Assembly (NCBI GenBank): GCA_028824685.1
Contig: JAPPCZ010000016.1
Coordinates: 1-64,000 of the forward strand
Reading direction: 5' to 3'
Length of the DNA stretch: 64,000 bases
DNA from: Candidatus Poribacteria bacterium
GTDB taxonomy: Bacteria; Poribacteria; WGA-4E; WGA-3G
The notes beneath the pieces were generated by a model. The model worked only from the letters and a program-made list of their open reading frames with translations. It did no database searches and had not been told where the DNA came from. Positions within the stretch are counted from its first letter, which is position 1. Every line of letters starts with the position of its first letter. The position numbers and the translations under genes were made by a program. Below, piece by piece: positions 51,176-60,541 of this stretch.

Positions 51176-52996
51176 TTAAGAAACAACTAACAACCTACCT
51201 TGTTCAGAGTCAAAATCCCAATTCAGATATGTCTTCCCATTCGCCTGCCAAGAAGTTAACTCCACCTGTTTCCCAGTCTGCACAAGTTGTTCTTCAACCG
51301 ATTCTGCTTTACCTTCAATCTCGACCAATGTTTCAATCGGTTTTTCTCCAGTATTAAACAGATAAAACGTATGATATTTTCCGTGCTCCCTGTGATGTAC
51401 CTGCACTACTTTCGTTGGTTGATTCTCCTGTCCTGTATAAACCGAAATAGTCGGTGTAATCATTTTTTTTAGGATTTTTCTCAGATCCACCTCCCTTTCC
51501 CCTTTCGGTCCATCTAATATGGTAGTCCAGTGTTTATAAATTAGACGTTCCAACAGGTATGGTTCAAGTCCAACCCGACCATTAAGTAGATACGGGACGG
51601 GTGCGTTAACAATGAGTTTTCCCTTTGCCTTCAAGAATTCTGTTAGATGTTGCACAGTCGTTTCATGCAGGGATAAACAACTCGGTAACAATACGAGGCG
51701 ATATTTCTTTTTATTATGACAAATCATGCCTTGTTGCTTTTCCACTGTAACATCAGAGAATTGTGCTTCTGAGACGATGTCAAAATCATAACCCATATTC
51801 CACACTGTCTGACACAACCATCCCCATGCTTTTGTTATACTATTCCACTCTTTCTCCTCAGGTTTCATCCAAAGACTCTGTGTCGGTGATAACATCAAAA
51901 TTGACCGTTTCGGATGCCCGACTTGCAGTAATTTTGTTAAAGATTCATTTGAAGGAGGTTCGTAACGGTTCTCGCTAACACGGTTTGATATCCATTGATT
52001 GAAGCCGAAAGTTGCATCAATGAGACATTGGGAAAATGTATGTGTCTTTTTTCTAAAAATTCCAGCATATTTAGCACTGCTACACACCGACTTAGCAACA
52101 ATAAACCGCCTCGGTGTATCCAACTCCGAGGCAGTAAGAATTGAGCAATCCACCTTCTCCAATAGTGTTCCCAACTCATACTGTAACAACCTCGCGCTTG
52201 CAGGTAGCGTTAACGCTAATCTTAAGCGATGCTGATAACAAAAGTCTTTTACCCCGCCCAGAAAACACTGTGCGAATTGCGATGTTAATTCCTGCCAAAA
52301 AACACTTCTGATCACCGACGAATCATACGTATCATAAAAAAGAAAGGGCAGGAAACTTCCACGAGCATTCGTGGAAGTTCTATGATTATCTTGGAAATTT
52401 CCTTCGCGAATTTGTTCCAGTAGCACGCTACTCCAAGGCACTGATGTACCATCCGCTTCAAACACGGATAGGAAACGCGGAAGCTCAATTGCGAAACCGA
52501 TAACGGCATCTGTGCCATAAACCTCTACATAACTCTTTAGAAACCTTCTTATAAAGGCGTTAACACCAGAATCACTCAGTAAATCATTCGCGTTTTCTTC
52601 AGACTGATAGATGTAAAGAAGTGTCCTGCCACGTAACCGCTCTGCAACTTTAAGATCGGATGCTATACAACGTTGAATATAGTCAGTGACGTTGTAGAAT
52701 AAAGCATCTGTTTGCGGTAGGGCAACGAGATAGAATTGATTAAATGATATATCACTATTTTCATAAACATATCGCAAGTTTTCTTGGATAGATGCAGCTG
52801 ATTCTGATGCGTTGAAATGCAACTCTATAACCTTCAGTCGGTACCGCGTCTGAATTGTTGCAGAATCCAATTGGATCCATGCCTGCCTGCTAAACCGAGC
52901 AAGTTTGGCTAATTCGGTTCGATGCGATTCAGATTTTTCTATACTCGGATAGGATAGCAGAATACCGTTTGGAATATAGGTAAAATTCGTTTCCAC
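51176..52996 (-). CDS. Putative glycoside hydrolase-like protein (GH106/GH42-type features)
   Basis: A 606-residue protein if it starts at GTG 52996, where GGAGG sits 10 bases upstream; the frame continues to 53113 without a better start. An N-terminal part with hydrophobic and basic text leads to a central region (AVIGFAIELPRFLSV, DFCYQHRLRLALTLP), then a Rossmann-like stretch YRLVLLPSCLSLHETTVQHL, as in trimerisation or GATase-like domains of glycosidases. A beta-rich C-terminus follows (TFYLFNTGEKPIETLVEI). The overall look is of a glycosidase related to GH106 or GH42; I cannot place catalytic acids. No signal peptide. Confidence 0.5.
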   Translation of the reverse strand: METNFTYIPNGILLSYPSIEKSESHRTELAKLARFSRQAWIQLDSATIQTRYRLKVIELHFNASESAASIQENLRYVYENSDISFNQFYLVALPQTDALFYNVTDYIQRCIASDLKVAERLRGRTLLYIYQSEENANDLLSDSGVNAFIRRFLKSYVEVYGTDAVIGFAIELPRFLSVFEADGTSVPWSSVLLEQIREGNFQDNHRTSTNARGSFLPFLFYDTYDSSVIRSVFWQELTSQFAQCFLGGVKDFCYQHRLRLALTLPASARLLQYELGTLLEKVDCSILTASELDTPRRFIVAKSVCSSAKYAGIFRKKTHTFSQCLIDATFGFNQWISNRVSENRYEPPSNESLTKLLQVGHPKRSILMLSPTQSLWMKPEEKEWNSITKAWGWLCQTVWNMGYDFDIVSEAQFSDVTVEKQQGMICHNKKKYRLVLLPSCLSLHETTVQHLTEFLKAKGKLIVNAPVPYLLNGRVGLEPYLLERLIYKHWTTILDGPKGEREVDLRKILKKMITPTISVYTGQENQPTKVVQVHHREHGKYHTFYLFNTGEKPIETLVEIEGKAESVEEQLVQTGKQVELTSWQANGKTYLNWDFDSEQGRLLVVS

Positions 52997-53266
52997 AACT
53001 AAAATGCCTCCAAGAAATTTGCATATTTTATCGGTTTTGTAGTATACTTTAGAATATGTATTGATTGGATAAATTCGTTTTGCCATGTTAACACGTTTCG
53101 TTGGCAGATGCAATGCGTTAGTTGTTTATCTTCAAATTCCGTTTGTGGTAAAAAAATATAAACCTCTACGGGTAGGCGCGCTTGTAAACGCTCCGATAAA
53201 GTGTATCATTGATTCAGAATCTACTATAACGTCTTGTTGTCGTATATTCATTACGTGTAAGAAAAA

Positions 53267-54508
53267 ATGAGAATTCTTGAGAACCTAATTACAGCATTTT
53301 CAGCACTTCGTGCAAGCAAACTCCGAACAATTTTGACATTGTTAGGGATTACGATCGGAATTGCAGGTGTAATCGCTATGATGTCGTTAGGTGCTGGTGC
53401 CGAAAAACTCGTGATGTCAGAATTTGAAAAGATTGGTGGACCCAGCATGTTTGGTGTCTACCGTCCAGGATATGTTCGACGTAATCACCGTTGGCAACGA
53501 AACACAAGTCCACATTATCTAAATATGACGGATCTGCGCGATGTTATGGAAAAGTGTCCTTCCGTTGAAATAGCCACTGTAGAAGGCAGTTATTACATCA
53601 GCTTTGATATTGAGGGAAAACACCGACCGACCTACATGCGTGCAACCACAGTTGAATATCAAGGGGTCCGACAGTGGCATACGCAAGTTGGAAGATTCCT
53701 TGCTGATACCGACATGGACCTCTGGAATAAAGTTTGTGTCATCGGATCACAAGTTTGGAAAGAGCAGTTCAAGGGAATGGATCCGATCGGAAAAGAAGTC
53801 GGAATTAATAACAAACGATTCACTGTGGTCGGAATTATGGAAAGCCGTGGTCCCGGTTTAGAAGCAGGCAAAAGTGACGACAATATGATATTTATTCCGA
53901 TCACGACTGCACAAACACGGTTTTGGGGACACGACAACGTCGGACATATTATGGTTCGAGCGAAAAGTCCTCTTGTGGTAGACCAAGCAGTAAAAGAAGT
54001 ACAGACCATAATTAGACGCAACCATGGCGGTGACGACACATTTTTCAGAACATGGCAAGCACAGAAAGGAATTGAAAGCGCCAAAAAGACTATTTTTATT
54101 ATAGGGTTGGTATTAGTTATCATCGCATCTGTTTCGTTGATTGTTGGTGGTATTGGTATTCTAAATATTATGCTTGTTTCAGTTACAGAACGAATACCAG
54201 AGATCGGATTACGGAAAGCCGTAGGTGCGAAAAATTACCAAATACGATTCCAATTTCTAACCGAATCCATCCTTTTGTGTCTCATTGGAAGTTTGCTTGG
54301 TATTGCATTAGGGGCGTTAGTCGGACAAGGTTTTGCGTGGGTCGTTGGCAAATTCATGAAAGACCTGATCGGATGGCCCTCTGTCATTACCATAAAATCT
54401 GTGTTAACCTCTGTTGCTGCAGGGACTGCTGTTGGAATATTTTTCGGTTACTATCCTGCCAGCCAAGCAGCAAAATTAAGCCCAATTGATGCCATCCGAC
54501 ATACATAG
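53267..54508 (+). CDS. MacB/FtsX-type ABC transporter permease
   Basis: A 413-residue membrane protein. RASKLRTILTLLGITIGIAG is the MacB N-terminal helix, followed by a large periplasmic domain (residues about 50-270). A C-terminal set of three helices follows: IIGLVLVIIASVSLIVGGIG, the motif TERIPEIGLRKAVGAKNYQI, and LTSVAAGTAVGIFFGYYPAS. No ATPase gene is adjacent; it could use a distant one. A ribosome-binding site is weak (AAGAAAA). Confidence 0.87.
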   Translation: MRILENLITAFSALRASKLRTILTLLGITIGIAGVIAMMSLGAGAEKLVMSEFEKIGGPSMFGVYRPGYVRRNHRWQRNTSPHYLNMTDLRDVMEKCPSVEIATVEGSYYISFDIEGKHRPTYMRATTVEYQGVRQWHTQVGRFLADTDMDLWNKVCVIGSQVWKEQFKGMDPIGKEVGINNKRFTVVGIMESRGPGLEAGKSDDNMIFIPITTAQTRFWGHDNVGHIMVRAKSPLVVDQAVKEVQTIIRRNHGGDDTFFRTWQAQKGIESAKKTIFIIGLVLVIIASVSLIVGGIGILNIMLVSVTERIPEIGLRKAVGAKNYQIRFQFLTESILLCLIGSLLGIALGALVGQGFAWVVGKFMKDLIGWPSVITIKSVLTSVAAGTAVGIFFGYYPASQAAKLSPIDAIRHT

Positions 54509-54544
54509 TAATAGTCGTTTCTGTTTGATGCTTCTCATTAACAA

Positions 54545-54570
54545 AAGACGCTTAATTCATTACGCGTCTT
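54545..54570 (+). terminator. Candidate terminator hairpin
   Basis: AAGACGC and GCGTCTT bracket a 12-base loop, followed by CTCTTTCT. It lies just after the MacB-type gene; the T tract is weak. Confidence 0.5.
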
Positions 54571-54578
54571 CTCTTTCT

Positions 54579-54603
54579 GTAGGAGCGAGCTCCAGTCCGC
54601 GAT
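54579..54603. repeat. Degenerate REP-like unit
   Basis: TGTAGGAGCGAGCTCCAGTC is a copy of the TGTAGGAGCGACC family with a rearranged right arm. It lies between the MacB-type gene and lpxI. Confidence 0.55.
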
Positions 54604-54653
54604 TTACCGAGAAAATGACCAAAAAAGCGAAAACTAAATAGCCCTATAGATAC

Positions 54654-55475
54654 ATGAACGGAACAAACGACGTAGAAAAACTCGGCATTATAGCAGGAGC
54701 AGGAGAACTTCCAATCCTTGTCGCACAAAGCGCAACTGAGCAGGGACGAAAACCAGTAATCATACAAATCACAAAAACAGACGAGCAACGTTTTACGGGA
54801 ATACCGTGCGAAATCTACTCTTACGGTGTCGGGCAGATTCAGAAAATAACGCAAAAATTTCTCGATTTAAACATAAAAGAACTCGTCATAATAGGAAAAA
54901 TTGAGCCAAGTATTCTGCTGCGCCCCTTTCAAGTTGATGCAACCGCACTCAAGATTTTAACTCAGAATCGCAAGCAAAAACCCGCCGCACTCGTCTCAGC
55001 AGTCCTTGAACATTTTCAAAACGCAGGACTTTCTACCCTAAATCAAGATCGTTTTCTATCTCACCTATTACCTGATCCCGGTGTACTCACGAAACGCGAG
55101 CCAAACGCTGCGCAGTGGGATGATATAAAGACCGGCATAGCGACAGCCCGACAAATTGCGAACATGGATATTGGACAGACTGTGGTCCTCAAAAATCAAA
55201 TTATCTTATCAATTGAGGCAATTGAAGGAACAGATACCACAATTCAGAGGGGTGGGGACTTAGGTGGGAAAGGTGTTGTCGTGGCAAAAGCCTCAGCGGA
55301 AAATCACGATTTTCGTATTGACGTGCCGACGGTTGGCATGCAAACGCTTCAAACATTACATAATGTCAAAGGCAGCGTTTTAGCAGTTGAAGCAAGACGA
55401 ACCTTTGTTATGGAACCAGAGACTCTGTTCCAACAAGCAGATCGTTGGAAAATTTCAATTGTTGCTGTGGAATAG
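54654..55475 (+). CDS. lpxI: LpxI-like UDP-2,3-diacylglucosamine pyrophosphatase
   Basis: A 273-residue enzyme of lipid A synthesis that hydrolyses UDP-2,3-diacylglucosamine to lipid X and UMP; it replaces LpxH in many bacteria. KLGIIAGAGELPILVAQSA is the N-terminal signature, and GTDTTIQRGGDLGGKGVVVAKA with VPTVGMQTLQ are the C-terminal ones. It indicates a lipopolysaccharide-type outer membrane. No ribosome-binding site is apparent. Confidence 0.9.
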   Translation: MNGTNDVEKLGIIAGAGELPILVAQSATEQGRKPVIIQITKTDEQRFTGIPCEIYSYGVGQIQKITQKFLDLNIKELVIIGKIEPSILLRPFQVDATALKILTQNRKQKPAALVSAVLEHFQNAGLSTLNQDRFLSHLLPDPGVLTKREPNAAQWDDIKTGIATARQIANMDIGQTVVLKNQIILSIEAIEGTDTTIQRGGDLGGKGVVVAKASAENHDFRIDVPTVGMQTLQTLHNVKGSVLAVEARRTFVMEPETLFQQADRWKISIVAVE

Positions 55476-55530
55476 AAATACATCAGACAACGTTGAATTT
55501 TGAAATAGGTTACAGAAATCTGTAATAATA

Positions 55531-55559
55531 TTGACAAACCCAATTCTATGTAGTATTAT
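55531..55559 (+). promoter_or_regulatory. Sigma70-type promoter upstream of the DUF971 gene
   Basis: TTGACA at 55531-55536 and TATTAT at 55554-55559, 17-base spacing. The following 160 bases contain a 20-codon fragment (EDVPEEWEHFTQINADYFL) near 55603-55662, perhaps a gene remnant. Confidence 0.6.
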
Positions 55560-55723
55560 TGAAGTTAGGATAACCCTACACGCATAAGCAATTTTTACGG
55601 AAGAAGATGTCCCCGAAGAATGGGAACATTTCACACAAATCAATGCAGATTACTTTCTTTAATAACGACAAGAGGATGAATGGGTTTGTCAATATATTGT
55701 AGATTGACACCCGTTGACTCCAA

Positions 55724-56038
55724 ATGCAGGAATTTCAACCCACCGAAATTAAACGATTGCCGCATAGTTTGGCTATTCAATGGAAAGATGGACATCGGAG
55801 TGAACACACATACCGATTACTCCGAGAGAGTTGTCCGTGTGCAAGGTGTGATGCGGCGAGACAAGAGAATGACCCGTTTAGGATGTTACCATCAGAAGAA
55901 TATTGGGAAAAACTGCATTTAGTAGATATTAAGCGTGTGGGACGTTACGCAGTCCAGTTAATGTGGAACGATGGACACAAAACCGGAATTTATACATTCA
56001 CCTTTTTACGTGAACTTTCTGACTCTGCTGCTACTTAG
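55724..56038 (+). CDS. DUF971-family protein
   Basis: A 104-residue protein of the gamma-butyrobetaine hydroxylase N-terminal-like (DUF971) family. Typical text is LAIQWKDGHRSEHTYRLLRE, CPCARCDAA and VGRYAVQLMWNDGHKTGIYT. Cysteines near C-x-C-x-x-C bind zinc in homologs. Members are often linked to iron-sulfur and Mrp genes; no such neighbour is here. The ribosome-binding site is weak. Confidence 0.87.
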   Translation: MQEFQPTEIKRLPHSLAIQWKDGHRSEHTYRLLRESCPCARCDAARQENDPFRMLPSEEYWEKLHLVDIKRVGRYAVQLMWNDGHKTGIYTFTFLRELSDSAAT

Positions 56039-56070
56039 TTGCCTTCCTAATCTGATTATCTATCCGACAT

Positions 56071-56676
56071 TTATTCTTCTATCAACTGAGAAACCAAATA
56101 GCAGTTAGGTGTTTTTCGGACAGCACCAAGTGCCTCGCTAAGTTTTTTACACGTTTGCCAATAGTCGGCATACTTCACAGGTTCATAGTTTTTATGTTGT
56201 CCGATGAAAGTTTTTTTGCAGCACGCTAATTCCTTGCCGTTATCAATCGGATAACCCCATACACGACATATCACTGGACGATGTTCATAAACAGAACAAA
56301 CGCCACCAATAAGCATCGGGCATTCGCCATAAGTTTTTCCCTTGACGACCTCAATCGCTTCCATCCCAGAATCTTTTGTCATATTTTCAGCAGTATGACC
56401 TTGTGCCTCCAATACCTTGATGGTTTGCTGCGCTTTTTGGTGAATATGTTCGCGTATCTGTTTTGGAAGTGCATCTAAAGCAATTTTGAGATCCCGTCCT
56501 TCCACTTCACTAATTGGGATTGTTGAGGTATTACGACAACATTGAAAACAATCCGATGGACAAGGAAAACGACCGTATTTTTCACGGACCCGTTTCACAT
56601 CTTGATCTATTTCCGCAACAAGTTCGTGATAGGCAGTCATTACATGCTCAATTACATGTTCAGGTTGTGTTTCCAT
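56071..56676 (-). CDS. YkgJ-family cysteine-cluster protein
   Basis: A 201-residue protein with cysteine-rich clusters FPCPSDCFQCCRN and CPMLIGGVCSVYEHRPVICRVWGYP, then CCKK, as in the UPF0153/YkgJ zinc- or iron-chelate-binding family. Function unknown. It starts one base after the stop of the cold-shock/Sm-like gene, and AAAGGGG before its ATG lies within that gene's end, so the two are coupled. Confidence 0.83.
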   Translation of the reverse strand: METQPEHVIEHVMTAYHELVAEIDQDVKRVREKYGRFPCPSDCFQCCRNTSTIPISEVEGRDLKIALDALPKQIREHIHQKAQQTIKVLEAQGHTAENMTKDSGMEAIEVVKGKTYGECPMLIGGVCSVYEHRPVICRVWGYPIDNGKELACCKKTFIGQHKNYEPVKYADYWQTCKKLSEALGAVRKTPNCYLVSQLIEE

Positions 56677-56677
56677 C

Positions 56678-57610
56678 TTAATTTTCCCCTTTAACTAAAG
56701 AAAACTCACAGATAGCATGTCGGAAAACAACTACTTTTGCACCGTTTTTCAACACCAATTTAATTTCATACGGACTGATCCAGTCAACTGTACCCTGAAA
56801 AATTTCGCCTTCACGAAGAATTATCTCAATTGAATTACCATCTTTCCGAGCATCTCGAATTGTTTCCGAATCAATTGTGTATACCTCATCTTGAGAGATG
56901 GCAGGTTGGAGTTGTTTGGTTTTAATGTCTTCATTATAGCGAAGAAGCGCCATAACGTTTTCTGCGTCAACGTCCTTATAACAATACTTTACCTCAGTTT
57001 TTGGTACAACCTTTTCATTGCCGTTACAATTGAGCGTTAATCCATTAAGCGTCATTTCCAAAACGATAGCGGGTAATTGGACATCATTGTAAAGGGCAAA
57101 AAACATTGGCGTTTCAAAATTAATTTGCTTAAGGATGTACAGGTCACCGAAACTTAACTGTCTGGAAGTGTGTTCTTTTCCTTCTGCCCCTATTTCGGTT
57201 TGTGTAGTAGAGCCTTCTTTTGGAGACTTTTTGCGCCACCGTTCTTGTGTATACTTAGCGTTTGTATCAGAATTCTTGTCTACTGATTCATCGGATAACT
57301 TTTCATCTTCATCATAGAACTGATCCTGATTTTGAGAAGGGAATCCGGAATATCCGCGTGGAATAATAGTTTTACCCTGTCTTAACCATCTCCGTTCTGT
57401 TGGTGTTAGTAAAACTTCAACGTTTTTAGCAACTAAACCCTTTTCACCTTCAACAACAGTATACTTCACGCGTTGCCCAACTCGAAGTTCCTCACATTCT
57501 GCGTACTTAATCGCGGAACTATGTAAGAAGACATCTTCTTCACTACTATCTTGTGCAATAAATCCGAATCCTTTATCCAAATTGTAATACTTAATTCGTC
57601 CTGTAGGCAT
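56678..57610 (-). CDS. Cold-shock domain fused to two Hfq/Sm-like domains
   Basis: A 310-residue protein. Residues 3-67 are a cold-shock OB domain (TGRIKYYNLDKGFGFIAQDS, DVFLHSSAI). An acidic, low-complexity linker (about 85-150) follows. Residues 152-212 and 243-306 each look like an Sm fold; the second reads SIEIILREGEIFQGTVDWISP and KVVVFRHAI, close to the Sm2 motif YKHAI of Hfq. Such a fusion of RNA-chaperone modules is unusual. AGGAG lies before the ATG at 57610. It is coupled to the YkgJ-like gene. Confidence 0.75.
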   Translation of the reverse strand: MPTGRIKYYNLDKGFGFIAQDSSEEDVFLHSSAIKYAECEELRVGQRVKYTVVEGEKGLVAKNVEVLLTPTERRWLRQGKTIIPRGYSGFPSQNQDQFYDEDEKLSDESVDKNSDTNAKYTQERWRKKSPKEGSTTQTEIGAEGKEHTSRQLSFGDLYILKQINFETPMFFALYNDVQLPAIVLEMTLNGLTLNCNGNEKVVPKTEVKYCYKDVDAENVMALLRYNEDIKTKQLQPAISQDEVYTIDSETIRDARKDGNSIEIILREGEIFQGTVDWISPYEIKLVLKNGAKVVVFRHAICEFSLVKGEN

Positions 57611-57619
57611 TATCTGCTC

Positions 57620-57822
57620 CTGGGTTTTTCCTCCGCATCGGGAAGATGCCTATGACCATTCGCGTCCCTGCGCGAGCATTTTGCTCAGGTGGCATTGCGT
57701 AGGAGAATATATCCAACACTTCACACATAAATTATCCTTTTTCAACTTTTCCAACTTTTTCAAATATGACAACCACCAGAAATTAGCATTGAGAATTGTT
57801 TTGCCCAAATTGGACGTTTCTT
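57620..57822. other. Non-coding part of the gap before the amidohydrolase gene
   Basis: The 506-base interval 57611-58116 has no convincing gene. This left part contains a T-rich stretch (TTTTTCAACTTTTCC) and the upstream region of the cold-shock/Sm gene. Confidence 0.5.
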
Positions 57823-57851
57823 TTGACATAACAACACATTTTCTCTATAAT
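57823..57851 (+). promoter_or_regulatory. Consensus sigma70 promoter
   Basis: Perfect TTGACA (57823-57828) and TATAAT (57846-57851) with exact 17-base spacing. It would produce a leader of about 260 bases before the gene at 58117, or a separate small RNA. Confidence 0.75.
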
Positions 57852-57887
57852 AAGCAGAACACTTCGTCATTAACATTTTAAATGTAC

Positions 57888-57941
57888 AACATAACATTCC
57901 ACCGCTTTATTATGTTAATCGGTTGAAAGCGGAGATATGTT
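57888..57941 (+). ncRNA. Possible structured leader or small RNA
   Basis: AACATA (57888-57893) pairs with TATGTT (57936-57941), enclosing CCGCTTT (57902-57908) and AAAGCGG (57926-57932). It lies 37 bases after the consensus promoter. Whether it is a leader of the next gene or a free RNA is not known. Confidence 0.4.
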
Positions 57942-58116
57942 AAGGAATTTTATTACCATATAGTAAATCATAATTTAATTGATTTGTCAAGAATGAAATA
58001 CAATAAGGCAAATTTCATCTAACTCTTAAAGTTTTTATAGAGAAAATTAATATTTCAGCATCACATGTCCTGACTCGTTAACCGATGCTTAAACACGACA
58101 AAAAAGGAGTATTCCC

Positions 58117-59406
58117 ATGGCAACAGATTTATCACATCACATCCAATCTATCCGTTTAGTTGATACCCATGAGCACATGCGGCGTGAAAATGACTGGGTT
58201 GAAAATGGCCCTGATATCCTTCAAGACTTATTCGGAAATTATGTGCCAGCAGACCTAATTACTGCAGGTGCTACCTCTGAAGCGATGCGCGACCTAATGG
58301 ATTCATCCAAAGACATTAAGCCTCGGTTTGAAGGCATACGAGAAGCATGGGAAGCGACACAATTTACCGGGTACGGTGAAGCAGTCAGTCTTATTGCTAA
58401 ACATATCTATGGACTTGATGAACTAACTGGTGACGGAGTCGCGCAAGCACAAGATAAACTGAAGACAATTCGCACTCCAGGCAAACGCCACCATATCTTA
58501 CACAATCTTGCGAATTTAGACCATATTCAGACTGATGATTTCAGTTGGCAGTGTACCCCGGACACATCCGGTCTTGATTTTTTCTTATACGATCTTTCAT
58601 GGGCAACTTTCTGTAATGGACAGGTTGACCCAAATGCTATCCATGCCGAAATAGGTGTTGAAGTTAAAGACCTCGCCTCATTGAAAAGCAGTATGGAGGC
58701 GATTTTCACAAAACATGCTGGCTGTGCTATAGCAGTTAAAGCCCAACACGCTTACAACCGAACACTCAACTGGATTGAACGAAGCGATGCTGACGCATCC
58801 GATGCGCTCAATGCAGTGCTAACAAAACCCGCTGAAGAGATTGACGAAGCGACACGACTCTGTCTCGGCGATTGGTGTTGGGCACGCGGTGTTGAACTCA
58901 CAATTGAACATAATCTCCCGTTTAAAATTCACACTGGCTACTATGCGGGTAACAATCGGATGCCGGTAAGTCGTATCCCCGCAGGAAATATGTGTGCGTT
59001 GTTTTCTCGCTATCTGGATGCAAAATTTGTCCTCATGCACATCGCCTATCCCTATAATGATGAATTGGTAGCACTCGCGAAGCATTATCGCAATATTTGG
59101 GTCGATTTCTGCTGGGCATGGAGCATAGACCCGTATAGTTCACGCGATTTTCTGCGGCGGTGCATTCATGCGGTACCATCAAATAAGTTGTTCGCATTTG
59201 GCGGTGACACAGGCTGGCCCACAAGCGCGATGGCGTATGCAATTCAAGCACGAAACGAGATTCGACGTGCCCTTGAAGCAGAAATCGCAGATGGATATCT
59301 CACCGAGAAACAAGCGATGACGTTTGCTACGCAGATTATGCATACAAATCAGTACGCATGCTTTGATGTAAATGGTACCCGTGCTAACATTGCAAAAGCA
59401 GCATGA
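58117..59406 (+). CDS. Amidohydrolase-family protein
   Basis: A 429-residue TIM-barrel hydrolase. VDTHEHMRREND holds the H-x-H metal pair. FKIHTGYYAGNNRMP, VLMHIAYPYNDELV and FGGDTGWPTSAMA add the remaining ligands, in a layout shared with uronate isomerase-like and FluG-like amidohydrolases. AAGGAG before the ATG supports the start. Substrate unknown; a sugar-acid isomerase or a hydrolase are both possible. Confidence 0.82.
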   Translation: MATDLSHHIQSIRLVDTHEHMRRENDWVENGPDILQDLFGNYVPADLITAGATSEAMRDLMDSSKDIKPRFEGIREAWEATQFTGYGEAVSLIAKHIYGLDELTGDGVAQAQDKLKTIRTPGKRHHILHNLANLDHIQTDDFSWQCTPDTSGLDFFLYDLSWATFCNGQVDPNAIHAEIGVEVKDLASLKSSMEAIFTKHAGCAIAVKAQHAYNRTLNWIERSDADASDALNAVLTKPAEEIDEATRLCLGDWCWARGVELTIEHNLPFKIHTGYYAGNNRMPVSRIPAGNMCALFSRYLDAKFVLMHIAYPYNDELVALAKHYRNIWVDFCWAWSIDPYSSRDFLRRCIHAVPSNKLFAFGGDTGWPTSAMAYAIQARNEIRRALEAEIADGYLTEKQAMTFATQIMHTNQYACFDVNGTRANIAKAA

Positions 59407-59413
59407 TGCCTAA

Positions 59414-60454
59414 TTATGCATCGCGCAATGCTTTCAGGCTTTCCGTATAAGGCGGATGTGCTACACCGTTTTCAGTAATAATTGCCGTGACCAATGAAGC
59501 AGGTGTAACGTCAAAAGCAGGACTATAAACCTTTACGCCTTTAGGCGCGGTAAGTTTGCCAAAACCTTCTGTCACCTCTTCTGCGGAACGTTGTTCAATC
59601 GGAATCTCCGTACCAGTTGCAAGCGCGAAATCTAACGTTGATGTCGGGGCAGCGACGTAGAACGGGATTTCATGTGCCTGCGCGAGGATAGCGACATTAT
59701 AAGTGCCAATCTTGTTCGCTGTGTCTCCGTTTGCAGCAATCCGATCTGCACCGACAATAACGCACTGAATTTTGCCCTCTTTCATAACTTGCGCAGCCAT
59801 ATTATCACAGATAAGGGTTACGTCAATGCCGGCTTGCATAAGTTCCCATGTAGTAAGACGTGCACCTTGTAACAAGGGACGTGTTTCATCCGCGAAAACC
59901 TGAATCTTTTTGCCAGCCTCGTGTGCGCTGAACATAACGGCTAACGCTGTACCATAGTCAGACGTTGCTAAGCCGCCAGCGTTGCAATGCGTCAAAATAG
60001 TATCGTTTTCATTGAGTAAAGCCATGCCGTGTTGCCCGATAGCACGGCACATCGCTTTATCCTCTTCAATAATCTCTTCCGCCTCTGCAAGCAATACCTT
60101 TTTGAGTTCAGGAACTGATAGGTTCTTATTCTCTTCCGCTGTTTTCGTGATTCTATCAAGTGCCCAGAATAGATTTACAGCTGTTGGTCGAGATGTTGCA
60201 AGATAATCGGTTGCTGACTTAAGTTCAGCTCCAAATGCCTCGTAGGTTTCCGCAGTAGAATCCCAAATCCCGAGCACAGCACCTAAAGCCCCAGCAATCC
60301 CAATTGCAGGCGCACCCCGTACGCGCAAAGATTTAATCGCTTCCCAAATTGATGGAAGGTCATCACAATAAATTTGCTTGAATTCATTGGGCAGCAATGT
60401 TTGATCTATCAACTTTATTCGACCATCTGCCCATTCAATTGTTGAAACTGCCAT
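59414..60454 (-). CDS. mtnA: S-methyl-5-thioribose-1-phosphate isomerase
   Basis: A 346-residue eIF2B-related sugar isomerase of methionine salvage. RVRGAPAIGIAGALG is near the N-terminus; THCNAGGLATSDYGTAL, QGARLTTWELMQAGID, VIVGADRIAANGDTANKIGT and TSTLDFALATG complete the signature. GAGGAGG lies 13 bases before the ATG. It is convergent with the amidohydrolase gene, separated by seven bases. No other mtn genes lie in the window. Confidence 0.95.
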   Translation of the reverse strand: MAVSTIEWADGRIKLIDQTLLPNEFKQIYCDDLPSIWEAIKSLRVRGAPAIGIAGALGAVLGIWDSTAETYEAFGAELKSATDYLATSRPTAVNLFWALDRITKTAEENKNLSVPELKKVLLAEAEEIIEEDKAMCRAIGQHGMALLNENDTILTHCNAGGLATSDYGTALAVMFSAHEAGKKIQVFADETRPLLQGARLTTWELMQAGIDVTLICDNMAAQVMKEGKIQCVIVGADRIAANGDTANKIGTYNVAILAQAHEIPFYVAAPTSTLDFALATGTEIPIEQRSAEEVTEGFGKLTAPKGVKVYSPAFDVTPASLVTAIITENGVAHPPYTESLKALRDA

Positions 60455-60541
60455 TTTTTAGTACTATATCCTCCTCTTAAAAAGTTATGCATAGGTTGGG
60501 TAGAGCCTGTGAAACCCATAACTGTTAATTTAAAGATATAT

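Noticed and set aside
53085..53270. 61-codon plus-strand frame before the MacB-type gene
   Set aside because: No ribosome-binding site, and it lies over the upstream part of the opposite gene.
57681..57881. 66-codon frame in the gap before the amidohydrolase
   Set aside because: It covers a perfect promoter and has an unlikely composition.
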